64,000 bases of DNA, taken from assembly GCA_029891345.1 (NCBI GenBank), contig CM057009.1, positions 210,484,709 to 210,548,708 on the forward strand. Direction: 5' to 3'. Within the stretch, counting starts at the first letter, position 1; every line of letters starts with the position of its first letter. Of the stretch, positions 21,591 to 33,310 are shown one piece after another. The notes under the pieces are model-generated. The model saw only the letters and a program-made list of their open reading frames with translations, ran no database searches and was not told the origin of the DNA. The stretch is from Dryococelus australis. Lineage: Eukaryota; Arthropoda; Insecta; Phasmatodea; Phasmatidae. The translations under genes were made by a program, and so were the position numbers.

Positions 21591-22197
21591 CAGGGCCAGA
21601 TTTCCCATTAAGCAGACTAGGCCCGGGCCTAGAGCGAAAATTTCCAAGGAGCCGAATGGGGCTAGACATTTCAAACAAATTCTTTATCAATGATATTGAA
21701 GACAGCTGTGTTACTTCACTTTCACCACAAAATGCAACAAGTAGGCGAGAATGTGCTGTGTTGTTGATCTTGCTTACATGATACTCTCAAGATAACAAGA
21801 GACACACACTGTGCACATTTGATACACGTTGTTTCCATTTTCAACCTTTTGTTTTCACAAAACTCCTGCCGGCTTCTGCTACAGTTTCATCACAATGATG
21901 GTTCACGGAGACGGTGCTGAGAGGCTTTGTCTCAGTGATGATTAGGGCGATATAATTCAAGACCATCACCTTCACGATAATTCCTTTAAACTGTTCTCTA
22001 TTATTAACATATTAGTTTTCTTGCTGATGTTATAAAGGTCATATCATACTCGCATTCTTTATGCCAGTGAGCATATATGTTCATTTTTAATGCTCAGTAC
22101 TGTAATTTAACTGTTAACAAGTTTGAGCTAATAAGTGTGAAATAGTTACATGTACATCCACATGTTTGAAGTGTTGCTCTTTTTTTTCTTAGGTATC

Positions 22198-24825
22198 ATG
22201 AATAAAATGAGTACTCGTAGAGCACGACTTAGTGGTATTCAGTACAACAAAATATAAAAAGTTAAAGAAGAAATGAGTTGTACTCTTTTAAAGCAGATCC
22301 CTCAGATTTCTTCTTTTTTTATGTAACAATGATATCTGACAGGAAGAAGATGTTTTGGTGGCTAGCAAGTGATAGTGCTACCAACAGCAGAAGCACTTCT
22401 ATCAGCCTTCCATTTACAGTGATGACTCTTACCTAGCAATGCATGTGTATTGTCATTCCGAGAAAAATTATTTTCTGTTGAAGAACAGCTAATTCCAACA
22501 AGTATCAGTTATTCAGTGCACAGTGACAATAACAATATACATGTTAATATGTTAACGATGAAGTGACGTGTACAAATTCAATGTGACCAGAATATGCAAC
22601 TCTCAATCATACCAATCTTGTTTTTGATTCCAGTAGAGATCCAGCCATAGACAAAAAGGTCCAGCTGTATGGAAAATTAACGAGGAGCAATGATACTATA
22701 TGGCTGTTCATGGACTCAAATAAAAGATGGATACAAACATCAGTGCTTCAAAATGTAAGTATCTTGATAAATAAAGCTGTGTTTCAAGGCATATATTTCT
22801 TGGAAACTTCACATTGGGGACACAGAAGTTAGACATTGGCTAGTATAGTCACTATAAAAGGGTGTCTTTTTTGTGTGACTTGCTTGTTATTCGGTGGGGA
22901 AAAAAGTATGTTTACTTCAGGGTTCAATGACAAAAAATACTTTGAAAAGGGTACAAGACCATGAGAATTCACCTCAGCATAAAAATAACAATAATTCTAA
23001 AACTGAGAGGAAATACTAAAACACAAGTTGATAAGAGGCTCGTTTTACAGTTTGAGCAAAAATGCAACCACTGGAGAAACTTTATGAAACGTATCATTGC
23101 AGTAGTTAAGTATTTGTCTATTAGGGTGTTGTCATTTCGTAGCACTGATGAACACATTTGCAGCAATAACAGTGGAAATTTTCTAGGGTCGCTAGGTTTC
23201 TTGCAGAGTTTCATCCATTCATGGCAAAACATTTCAGAAAATATAGTGACAGAGGCGGCTCAGGACATACATCTTATCTTTCTAAGATAATATATGACAA
23301 AGTGATTATTTTGATGGCTGATAAACAGGGCTAAAATAGTGAAAGAAGTGAAAGTAGCTAAATGGTATCATTGTGTCAATTCCACTACAGATACTTCACC
23401 CTCTGATCAACTAACATTTACTATATGCTATGTTAAGAAGGATGGAGTAGAAGAGCCAGCTGAGCGGTTCATTTGTTTTTTTTTTTTTTTTAAATCTAAT
23501 GAAGGACATGAGTTGGAAGAAATAGAAAACGCTGTTCTTACTGTTTTGAATAAATATGAGTTGGACATAAAAAAAACTGCAGGGGTCAGTTCTATGACAA
23601 TGCCTCGAATATGTCTAGAGCATATACAGGCATACTAGCAAGAGTGAAGGAACTTTGTCCCTTTGCTGACTATGTGCCATGTACAGCACATACTGTTAAT
23701 CTTGTGGGTTCATGAGCTGTGGAATTTTGCACATAAGAAGTATTGTTTTTTGAACTGTTAAAAGAACCGCACAGTTTTTTCACAGCTTCAACATACCACC
23801 GGGCTCTCTTAGCTCAAAACTGCAAAGGAGGTTGAACACTACAAAGTTTGTCTAAGACTTGTTGATCTACCCGGAATGACACTTGTTATGCACTAGAGAG
23901 CAATTGGTTTGGAATATTTGAGATCCTTGAGATATAAGAAAATGATAATTCACAAAAACCTCAAACAAGGAATGTGACTTCATTGAGGTGAAAACTAAAT
24001 ACACTAGAAATTACATTTATGGTAGTCTTTTGGACTGCAGTTCTGCAGAGGTTTAATCCTGTCAGCACCAAACTGCAGTTAGTAAACATAGATTTGGGGC
24101 AAGTTGTTAGAATGTACAACTTCGTAAGAAATTGACAAGAAACAGAAATGTCTGACCACTATGAATGCCTAGCAAAATCCTTGAGCAGAATAGAAATTTA
24201 CAAATTTGACGAGGGAAGGAAAAGAAAGTGTACTCCGAGGCCTTATGAGACTAGGGTTGGAGAAATAACTCTTAAGAGAAATTCAGAAAACTTTTGTGTT
24301 GATACATATAATGTATTCCTGGATACACTCAGATCAGAACTGCAGGTACAAAGTGCACGTTATAATGAGATTCATGAGAGGTTTGGCATTTTTAAACATC
24401 TCAGCTCGTATGAACCAGCACAAATTTCTTCAGCCGCACGTAAATTGACCTCTTGCTACAAAAGTGTAGAAGAGTCATTGCACCTTAGAGAGCATGTGAA
24501 GCTACACACATCTGAAGACGAAGAAAATGTCGACCTAACAAGATTGCGCGAATTTTTAAACCAAGAAGGTTTTGTTGAAGTGTATCCCAATGTAAGCATA
24601 GCACTCAGAATGATCCTCAGTGCTCGAGTGACAAACTGTTCAGGCAAATGCTCTTTCTCTACTCTATGGCGTGTGAAAAACTACCTGAGGTAGACCATGG
24701 GAGAAGACAGGTTATCGGATGTGGCACTGATGAACATAGATGGACAGATGCTGCGGGATCTGGACTTTGAGGATATCATCAATTCCTCTGCCCAAAAGAA
24801 GGCTAGAAAAATGTGCTTTGGTTAA
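22198..24825 (+). pseudogene. hAT transposase relic (ZMYM/TTF-type, Dimer_Tnp_hAT)
   Basis: The likely start is the ATG at 22198 (MNKMSTRRARLSGIQYNK). A finger region is degraded. Then come a 'FLAEFHPFMAKHFRKYSD' and SGHTSYLSKIIYDKVIILMA block (about 23190-23310), the catalytic-fold strand VKVAKWYHCVNSTTDTSPSD and QLTFTICYV (23345-23430), and AYLARVKELCPFADYVPC with the conserved 'CTAHTVNLVG' (about 23640-23710). The C-terminal dimerisation region follows (24148-24693 and on to 24825: CSFSTLWRVKNYLR, then a stop, TMGEDRLSDVALMNID). The usual ERSFS is CSFST here. Multiple stops and frameshifts make it non-functional. Confidence 0.85.
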
Positions 24826-25823
24826 GATTTGAGTTACTGAAATATCTTACTATTTTTTTTTCATGGAACGTAAATGAAATTACAAAATGTTATCCTTACT
24901 ATTGAATGATGCAGTTTTAATGTTTTCATTGCAGTCATTTTCATAATGTTTGCGGCAACCTTCCAAGTTTCTATTTTGTAAGTACTGCAGTTCTCTAGCT
25001 CGTAGCCTCTCTCATCTTCCTCTTTGGATAATCAGAAATCTTGTGAGTACAGTAATGGATATGCAAATAAAATCAAACCAAGGCATCTTCAAGTGATGCA
25101 CACAAGAAAATTGGCCTGGATGCAATAATTCAGTTAAAAGTTTGCTATCTACTATCACAAATATGCATACATGTTATACATTGTGATTAAAAATATAATT
25201 ATTCATTTTGTCTCGTATTTAAATGTTTTCTGTTGATAGAACACAGAGACAATTGGTTGAACGAAGGTCACAAGCATTCTTTTGTTGTTTTGCTTATACT
25301 TGTTCTTGCATTCTGCAGCATTGTAAGTTGTAAACAAAATAATTTATGGGGGCTAAGCTTACGTATGAATGTTTACAATACTGGTGTTCCAATTAATTTC
25401 TTAGTTACAAGTTAAATATCTTAAATAGTATGGGTAGTAGGTCAGCATATATTGTGTTCTTTATTATGAAATATTTGTCATTTTAATAATAACCTGAACG
25501 TAAAAGTTTTTATAACAAAAGTAATATCAAGGAGACTGGCTAAAGCTGCCTCAGCCTTTCCCTTCCCCCTAGTTATAGCCCTGTTGTAACTCTTACACAC
25601 CTAATATAATATGGGAAGCCTGAACATTAAATACATTGGTTAAGGTAGCCAATTTAAAACTCAAGGAATAGCACTGGCAGTGCTTATTATCAAGAGAAAG
25701 ATGCTGCAGAATGTAATTTTCGCGGACGACAATGTGTTTGACCAAAAGAAGCACATTTGAAAGACCTCCAAAATTTAGAAGTGAAAATTGTTCTTACATA
25801 TAAGTAATAATTACTTTTAAATA

Positions 25824-27257
25824 CAGTAGACTCTCGATTATCTCAGAGCGGATTATCTGCTTTGCGGCTTAACCGCGGCATATTCAGAAAGATTGAAATA
25901 AATTTTGGAAATTAACTCAAATACTGCCAGAACGAAGTTATTTAATAAAATGTCTATCTTAACTAATGAAATTCGGAACAGGTCCTCTCTGAAAATAACT
26001 GTGGAATGAAATGTGTTTGTTTATCTATGAAAATACACGTCAAAATGTGTTCCCGATGGCGCAATGAGCTTAGTTACGTTGCAAGACAGCGAGCTGACAA
26101 CACCGCACAACTTGCTAGCCTAGCTGCCGCCTGCGAGGTATAACCAGAACCTGACACGACCGCCGCATTCCTCCCACGTATTGCATTCCAATGGCCAGTG
26201 TCAGTTTTATCTCGCCAGTCAGTAGTTACGTTCGGTTTTGTTTTTGCTCATTTTCAGCCTAAATATGTCTGCAAAATGTAAATGTGTGGTTTTAAATTTA
26301 GAGCAGAAGCAGGAAATTATTAATAAACTTGAAGGAGGAAGTGTAATAAAACAGCTTTCATTTATGTATGGAGTGGGAGGAAAAACATTTTGAGATATAC
26401 GAAACAATAAATCCAAACTTATTGAGTTTGCGAGCAGTGCAGACTTGACAAGTGGATTGGCAAATAGGAAAACGATGAAACTATTGACGTACGTGGAACT
26501 AGATAAGGCTATGCTGGAGTGGTTTAACCAGAAAAGTGCCGCGGGAACGCCAGTGTCGTGTTTAGTACATGTGAAACAAGCCCAATATTATTTTGAAGAA
26601 CTGGGAATGGAAGGCGAAACTTGTTTCCTACATTAAACACTGTTTTCCACATGCTGAAACAGCCGGCTGTATGCCGCACGCACTGGACTCTCTCTGTGTG
26701 CGTGTGAGACACGGGCAACATGCAGTTCACTTTGCACGTCTTTGTTTCCCCTCTCCAGGAAGGGGAGGGTGGCCTGTTGCCTAGCAACTGAGTGATGTCA
26801 GTCTGCCTTCCCTCTTACGCAACTTCAGATTCCAGTATCACTCGGCGATAAACACCACATGAATCCCACTGCGTAGTTTGTATTAACTGTAGCTGTGCAT
26901 TTCTTGTAATGTTCGTGAGAGAACTGCTGTGATTACCCGTATATTTTACACGCTTTATATTCCGGTTTTGTAAGATATAAATAAGGGGTGTATAAATTAT
27001 GCATTTTTTTAAATTTCTTGGTTTGTTAATAAATAATAGGGTACAGAAATTATGCGAGGCCATAAAATATGCGGGTAAATACAATAGTATGTCAAGGATA
27101 GGCTAGGTTACACACTGAAACACCCAGTATTCAGTTATGACCATACGAAACTTAGTGTTGGACAAATTTTTTTTTCTCTTAGTATGCGGATTATCTGCGA
27201 TTTTGGGTTATCAGCGGCAATCACCCCCTCCATTATTGCAGATAATTGAGTCGACTG
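25824..27257 (+). mobile_element. Tigger/pogo deletion derivative nested in the hAT, 1,434 bp
   Basis: The termini are CAGTAGACTCTCGATTATCT and, inverted, CAGTCGACTCAATTATCTGC, each flanked by TA (25822-25823 and 27258-27259). Inside, only the N-terminal third of the transposase remains. The interior after 26640 is unrelated filler, so the catalytic domain has been lost. This explains a non-autonomous element carrying a DNA-binding domain. Confidence 0.9.
26264..26634 (+). pseudogene. N-terminal DNA-binding domains of a Tigger transposase
   Basis: The frame starts MSAKCKCVVLNLEQKQEI and reads through IINKLEGGSVIKQLSFMYGV (pipsqueak/CENP-B N-terminal HTH), a stop at 26394, then DIRNNKSKLIEFASSADLTS and TYVELDKAMLEWFNQKSAAG (second HTH), ending at EELGMEGE. 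The next expected segment ('FNASTGWL') and the whole DDE domain are absent. A peptide binding the element's own ends would have been possible before the stop arose. Confidence 0.85.
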
Positions 27258-27438
27258 TATTGTGATTTAATAATGATACATTTACATGGTGGTTCAAATA
27301 AAAATATCACACCTTGTCTTTTTTTACATGGATCTTAAAATAATAAATTTAAATGAGGTAGGAAAAATAAAACAGTATGATGGAGGGGTGGCACATTTTT
27401 ATGGGCTTATAGGCGGCTCTAAGGAAAATCCAGCCCTG

Positions 27439-27446
27439 GTTTCTGT
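27439..27446. repeat. hAT target-site duplication, right copy (GTTTCTGT)
   Basis: The eight bases are identical to 21583-21590. Confidence 0.9.
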
Positions 27447-27459
27447 TTTATGATACGAT

Positions 27460-28240
27460 GCTAGGTTTTGGCATACTCCTTTAACTGATTCATGCTGCAG
27501 TAGTTTTGCACTAGTTGGCATGGTGGTTTGTACAAGAGCGCTTACATTACTCCTGGGGGTATTTCTGTAATGAAACAATGCCAGCCTTATGTCAGAGTTA
27601 TCTTATTCACATTTTGTAATAAAGCTGTTTGCTTCTTTTACAGACTTCTCTGCCAGACCATTGTAACAGAAAAAATGTGGGCTTGGTATACAGTGTTTGT
27701 GATGTTCCATTCTGCACTGAACTTTAGAACTTGTTGTGACATGAACTGAGATCCTCCATCCATACAAAGGTCATCCGGTATCCCATGCTGGGAGAATCAC
27801 AGCTTCGACTTTTTAATGATTATTTCTCTAGTGGTGGATGGGAGTACTTCAAAGGCAAATTAGCCAGAGTAGGAGTCTGCAATGAGAAGACCTCTTGTAT
27901 TTTCTGTGGCTTATCTTCTTGTATTACCTGGCACAGGGCAGAAAGTACTGTGCTTGTTTGTATGGCATTCTTCATTTGTAATTTGAGCTGTACTGACATT
28001 GGAATCACCACCTATACTTCAAAATTTTACTGGAAGTCTGGTTCTGGTAAGTTACTGCAATCACAATTCAATGTATCTGTAATGTATAATTCAGATCCCA
28101 CCTTGTAAATGACCAATCCATAGTATGAAAGTATTTCATATCAGATTCTGTGGAGTTTTGCTGGGCTGTCGTGGAGAGGTTTTTTGAAGATTGTTTCCAA
28201 CCGTTTGTGGTCTGTTTCAAAAGACGAGTTCTGATTTACC
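27460..28240 (-). pseudogene. Ty3/gypsy RNase H-integrase fragment
   Basis: Read on the minus strand from about 28240: SSFETDHKRLETIFKKPLHD, then SELYITDTLN, the end of RNase H (family: 'ETDHKPL..IF.KPL...P.RLQR'). Towards 27750 the integrase core appears: ADSYSG with the first Asp, FEVLPSTTREIIIKKLK, and HGIPDDLCMDGGSQFMSQQV with the second Asp. The part to 27460 is degraded. This is the K02A2.6-like gypsy type, distinct from the two gypsy elements further right. The 5' side is fused to a Tc1 fragment. Confidence 0.75.
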
Positions 28241-28960
28241 TAGGCATTATCAAGCTAGAATATCGCACCAGGAATCCCAGCCAGAAATGCAAGCAGATAG
28301 AGGGATAGAATATAATCCACATACTGCTAGGCCATCTGTTCCATGCAACACAAAGATAGTGGATCTGCTATCGTAGACTATGGCTCATGAGATCATAATG
28401 CCTACAATGGGGGAAGTGTGCCACTTGATAGTGATATTCGAATTATGGCATTCACCAGGGGCCCTCCACATTTGGGTGTGATGATCATCAGTCTGCATAA
28501 GAAAATGGCACTAATTACTAAACACTAGACATCGCCATTCTGTGACGTTCCACATTGCTCTGGCCTGGCACCATTGCAAATTGTGCTGCTTCTGTTGCAG
28601 ATTTAATCACAGCGCATGTAAGGGGTGCTGGGATTGTAGATTTGCTTCTGCAAGGCATTGGGAAATTTGTTGTGGGTACACAAGAGCCTTAATACTGGTC
28701 ATTATCTTGAACCAGGTCACCATGGGATCCCTCCATGCATGGGCACAATATGTCAATCCTCTTGCCCGATAGTCAACCTCATCTATTGTGAGCCAGCCCT
28801 TCATGTGTGGGTACCTTCACACATACACTGTTCTGAATAACATCAGACAGTATGATCCGAATTATCCACATGGTGGGCTACATGACGATATGACCAGCCT
28901 GCATCATTCAGACTGAATATGAATTTTACCACAGCCATCCATGACAGTAATATAAAAATG
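28241..28960 (-). pseudogene. Tc1/mariner transposase fragment
   Basis: Read on the minus strand from about 28930: GWSYRHVAHHVDNSDHTV (helix-turn-helix), EGTHT, a 'HIVPMHGGIPW' stretch, then ARAMWNVTEWRCLVFSN with the first catalytic position mutated (usual 'VLFSDES'), HTQMWRAPGECHNSN, GIMIS, and finally AGIPGAIF.LDNA carrying the second Asp of the 'QQDNA' motif. It stops exactly there and gypsy RNase H sequence begins. Stops occur throughout. No terminal repeats are seen. Confidence 0.8.
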
Positions 28961-29359
28961 CTTCATTATTTTTCTAATACACAAAATATTTGTTGGAAAT
29001 ATACTTTGATGATTAGAAATATCTGACCATTTTTATGAAGATTCCTTTTGCGTCACTTATTCTTATAACACAAAATCCTACTATCTGTGCCACTAAGTAC
29101 TTCAAGAAGAGTTCTTGAAAATATAAGAGATGGGGAAAGCAGGCTAATTAATTATGACAAAAACATATTGATTTTATTTTTAAAGTGATTTATATTTTGT
29201 TAACGTTCTGTAATAGGTTAAACTATTGTGCAGTCTGAGAAATTAACTTTACAACATTTACTTCTAATTCCAGTAAAAGGATAAAAATTATTACAATAAA
29301 ATTAATATAACAAGAGATGTATTATTCATTAAAAATATAAAAATAATGCAAAATATTAC
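28961..29359. other. Intron sequence of the ankyrin gene
   Basis: AT-rich with no features of note. It lies 3' (in gene orientation) of the exon ending at 29360; a donor site starts at 29359. Confidence 0.6.
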
Positions 29360-29573
29360 CAAGTGCTGTAGCTCCCTGGTTGCATGTGTGATCTGGACTG
29401 GCACCATGTTCCAATAGAAGCTGCACAATTGCTGCATGTCCTTGCCATGATGCAGAATGTAATGCTGTTCTGTTCTCATTATCAGTGGCATTAACATCAG
29501 CATCAAATGATAATAATAATGCAACCATTTCCACATGTCCTTGCCACGCACTAACATGTAATGGTGTACGCCC
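29360..29573 (-). CDS. ANKRD50: ANKRD50 exon (ankyrin repeats)
   Basis: The acceptor 'tgtttcag' precedes position 29573 and the donor 'gtaata' follows 29360; 214 nt, phase 0 in and phase 1 out. The exon encodes [70 protein letters not shown]: two full ankyrin repeats and the start of a third. Vertebrate ANKRD50 has the matching 'HVSCWQGHMEMV' and '[11 protein letters not shown]' near the end of its ankyrin array. ANKRD50 has been linked to SNX27-retromer/WASH endosomal recycling. The next exon, expected to start with the rest of 'CIAAQEGH', is not seen to the left in this window. Confidence 0.88.
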
Positions 29574-29959
29574 CTGAAACATCCTTGCATTCAAACACTT
29601 GTTACAGTACATTAAGTATTTACAACAAACACCAGATCATACTTCATAAATAGTTTAATGTACAGTAAAAAAAAAAAATACAACTCATGAAAAATAATGC
29701 TGGATTTCACAGCATAAATTTAGCTTTAATAGAAAAGAAAAATTACATAAAGCTCTTGTCTACAAAATAGTAATTTTTTCCACACATACTACAGGCAGTA
29801 TACAATACACAATCATTTACTTGACACCATATTTATGTTTATAGAAAACATAGGGTATGTGAAAAAACATTTGTATTTTTCACATACACTCCTAAAGTCC
29901 AATGCAGACAGCAAATTTAACAAGGAAACAATCATGGATATAATGAATTAAGTTGTACA

Positions 29960-30770
29960 CATTCCACCTGGTGGCAGAACTGGACAAGGGTTGGTTACCA
30001 GTGTCACAGGCAAGACCAAATTATGTCCAATCCAGTCTCACACATTCTCATTTGAGGACAGGTCTGGAAATTATGCTGCCCACAGGTTATGACAAGCATA
30101 TAAAAAAGCATGCTATGTTAAACATGCAGTCAATTGATAGGCATTGTCCTTTGGAATTGTGTAGCTCCCTGTTGTTGCATGAATGGCAACAAAACAGATT
30201 GGAAAATATTCAGGATGAATAGTGCACAAACACCAGATGGAAACAAATATTCCACAACATGATTTCACACACTGGCTGTGTGTGTCACTGTCATGTATAC
30301 TGCAGAACATGTTGCTGACCTGGTCAAAGCTGCAAAGCTGCATATACAAACAATTTGCATTACCATCAAAGCAACATCTGCACTTGTCATTGATCACAAC
30401 TGATAACTATTCCCCCCTCCAGATGCACCTTTCTGTTGGCTGGGTGGTGATTGGTTAAATGAGATTTTGAGGGGTGGTACAAAAATTGTTAGTCCAATTT
30501 TTTGATGGGGATACCTGACTAGGCACCTGACATCGTTGGGAGGCAGTGTCAATGGTTGCTGGTGATGTTGCTGATGATTTCAGGGTATGGGCGGGCCATT
30601 CGCCTAGAAGTACGCAGTCCCTCAGTCAATTGTTGGATGAGCCCCTCAGGCCAGGAGAATACGACGTTCTTCATGCCTGATACTTACACCTGATGTATTG
30701 TAGGGCCTATTCAGGCTAGCCCACATGCTTTCAACATGTGAAAAGATTTGAGTTGAGCATGCTGAATGTT
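29960..30770 (-). pseudogene. Second Tc1/mariner-type transposase relic
   Basis: On the minus strand the best piece reads SVLLPFMQQQGATQFQR (about 30130-30190), corresponding to the 'FMQQQGA.L.QQDNA' block with the second Asp lost. It is followed by a decayed 'SPIEHVWD' region (about 30000-30060, 'CETGLDIIW'). Upstream pieces include CEIMLWNICFHLVFVH (the 'VMVWGAI' block) and an N-terminal 'ANGPPIP' stretch to about 30700. This copy is older than the one at 28.2-28.9 kb and of a different lineage. Confidence 0.65.
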
Positions 30771-31854
30771 AAGGTGACTGTGTTGAATTTAGAGAAGACT
30801 GGTTGTAGGGGACCCGTGCCCCAAAATGCCTGAAGGCAGTCCTTGAAATAAAAGAAGACACAAAGTCTGAAAACTTGCATGTAATTATCCTTGCACAAAC
30901 ACCTTACATCACTCTAGGTGATAATTTATACGGGTTCTGGCCTGCGGCCCGCCAGATAGGCTAAACTGTGAATACACACAGACTTGTATAAACACAAATT
31001 AAATTGTATGTTATACTTCTCCGGGCGATGCTAATCCCGGGAAAGAACGGGTGGCATCTCTGAGTGCAGAAAGAAAAGGTTCCAGTAAGTTACATTAGAC
31101 TATTGCAGTAAGTAATTGGCGCGAAAAAGTGAAGGCACCCAAAGCATGACAGAATGCGTGCAGATCCCTTGAGACACACGGTGGCGACTGAATCTTGTGA
31201 GCTCATGGGACACGAACTATGGCGGCACGCGGCTCGCCCCGCACTACTTTCTGCTTGCTGGAACTTGTGACAATAAAATAACATACACCCTTGCATGGAA
31301 AATGAACAAAATAAATACACAAATTCCGTTGCACATAAACAATCACAATTTAAGCATGGATGGCTTGAAATGAGGATGAAACAACTGAAATGAAAAACAC
31401 ATGAATTTGAAAATAAACAAAATTAAATGCTGAAGTGATTGTAGGGGCATCTTTAAACATTCACACACTTGGTGTGTGTTTCTCATCTTTTGAATATTTG
31501 ATTTTTTTTAAGAGCCCTATAATTTATATGCGCTTGGTCCATCATACCTGCTAGGGGGGGAAGGGGAGGTGGTATGTTGTTGTGGTGGTGCATTGCCCTA
31601 ATCTTTCCTGCACTCACACTACACTGCATGCAGCACACATTATGCACTGTGGTGATGCATTCATGCCGGTTGATGTGGTGGACACACAGCGTGGCAAATG
31701 ATCTGAAAGATAGGATGCCATCCTGCATCACACTAGTGGCAGACTATATGATGATGTTACATGATTTAAAGTCTGCATAAAAGCACCCAGGATTGTAGCC
31801 TAACTTGAAGAAAATATTTTTAAATGATCCTAACCAATACTTTTGGTAAAACAC
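30771..31854. other. Intron sequence, no element assigned
   Basis: A GC-richer segment at about 30930-31260 may be part of an unnamed repeat. Open frames here have no recognisable motif. Confidence 0.4.
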
Positions 31855-32390
31855 TATAGATAATTATCAAAATCATGGAAACACATATGTTCTGGAGCAC
31901 AGCATCTTTGTGAGTCGGTAACACAGATCATTCATGTGCTGTGACTGCTTTCGGTACTGCAGTGAAGGGCATTTGTCTGCAGTGTGCTAAGTGGTGTACT
32001 ATGTTTTTGTGAGTTCAAAAGGCTTAATGTAGGTCAGGTCTCTGACTTCCAGTGAGTGCAGATTGTTGAAGTGTATTTAACTGGAGCAAGTGTATTGAAG
32101 ACTGCCGGTGTGTAGAATATATCAAGAGTAACATTGTCCAAGGTGATGATGGCATACACAACATATGGGAAGACATCATCAGCAAAGAGTAATAGTGGAT
32201 GAAAACCAATCCTCAGTGATCAGGATAGCTGAACATTAAAGAGAATTGTCACAAAGAACCAAAGAGCTAATGTAATACAAGTGACATACTATTAGCATTT
32301 CTAATAATCTATTTTTGTAATCATAATCGAATAAAAGTTGAACAAATCATGTTTGTTTACGTGTTTCCATTATCTTGATAACCATCTATA
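31855..32390 (+). mobile_element. Tc1/mariner deletion derivative, about 0.54 kb
   Basis: The left end 'tatagataattatcaaaatc' and the inverted right end 'tatagatggttatcaagata' form matching terminal repeats of about 30 bp that continue into 'atggaaacac', with TA at the ends. Between them (32033-32290) the N-terminal DNA-binding part of a Tc1 transposase is readable across frames: GASVLKTAGV, MMAYTTYGKTSSAKSNSG, and 'RANVIQVT'. The catalytic domain is deleted, giving a MITE-like element. Confidence 0.8.
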
Positions 32391-33310
32391 TGTCTTCTCT
32401 GTTCTGAATTCATTTTGAGGTCTGGTATGATCACTTGTCCAATGCAACATTTTTGGTGAGCAACTGTATGTTGCTGCGGTCCAGAACCTGACACATAGCC
32501 ACATGAACTACTTCTAACCAACAAAGCCAAAACTGATGCACTGCTAACACTTATCAGCCAAACGGTTGTGCAATTCTTTGGTTATATCATCAGTCCTCAT
32601 AGAGACACAATATATAGTCTCTCAAATTCCGTAAATAACAAAAATTTGGCAGTCTATACCATTCTCGCAAGCTAACAATGTTAAAAACAAATATGAAGCA
32701 TAAAAATGTTAACTGCAGGCTACTTATTACCTTTGTATGACTACAACTATAGGCTGTTCATGGTTAAGTGAGCACTTTCGAGGCCCTAGTGACATTTTCC
32801 TTTCAGCCATACTTTATACTTTAAATACCTTTTTAAATAAATATTGCCATGTAAGTAATAAACACAGAGTGTATATTATAACACACTCAGTAGTTAACAT
32901 CTAAGGTTAAAATAAAATATATTTGTTCACTATTATTCTAAATGAAAGGACTTTCAAAAGTGCTTAATTTACTGTGAATAACCTATATGATATATAATAT
33001 ATACTCAAGATAATTGACCACTAATATTAATTTTTTCCCCTAGTGGGTTGCACACTTTATCATTTTATTTTATGCTCCAAGTAATGCCACATCTTAATAC
33101 ATAGATTAATTAATTAATTGATTCTTCAATGACTTTATTAAGGTGACTATTTTATTTTCAGGTAATGTGTAGCACTTACACAAAATTAAACATTAAAAAT
33201 TTTTGTAACTTACTATAATATTTAATTCATAACCAATACAAGTATGTACATGTATGAGTCTGGGTTTTATAAAACAGTGAAGTTTACAAAATACTTTCCT
33301 TTTTCAGTTC
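32391..33310. other. Intron sequence, nothing recognised
   Basis: AT-rich, with no open frame over 60 codons and no repeat boundary found. Confidence 0.5.

Larger units (their letters stand above)
21591..27438 (+). mobile_element. hAT transposon with complete termini, 5,848 bp including a nested Tigger
   Basis: The left end starts CAGGGCCAGATTTCCC and the right end, inverted, starts CAGGGCTGGATTTTCC. An exact 8-bp duplication GTTTCTGT flanks it. The 'CAGGG..GGATTT' terminus and the encoded transposase are those of the ZMYM/TTF-finger group of hAT elements. A 1.43-kb Tigger derivative (25824-27257) sits inside the 3' non-coding part. Without it the hAT is about 4.4 kb. Confidence 0.9.

Noticed and set aside
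1-29290. The last exon of ANKRD50 to the left of 29360
   Set aside because: I looked on the minus strand for the expected 'AAQEGH' and 'HGADPNH' type repeats and found none, so the exon is probably outside the window.
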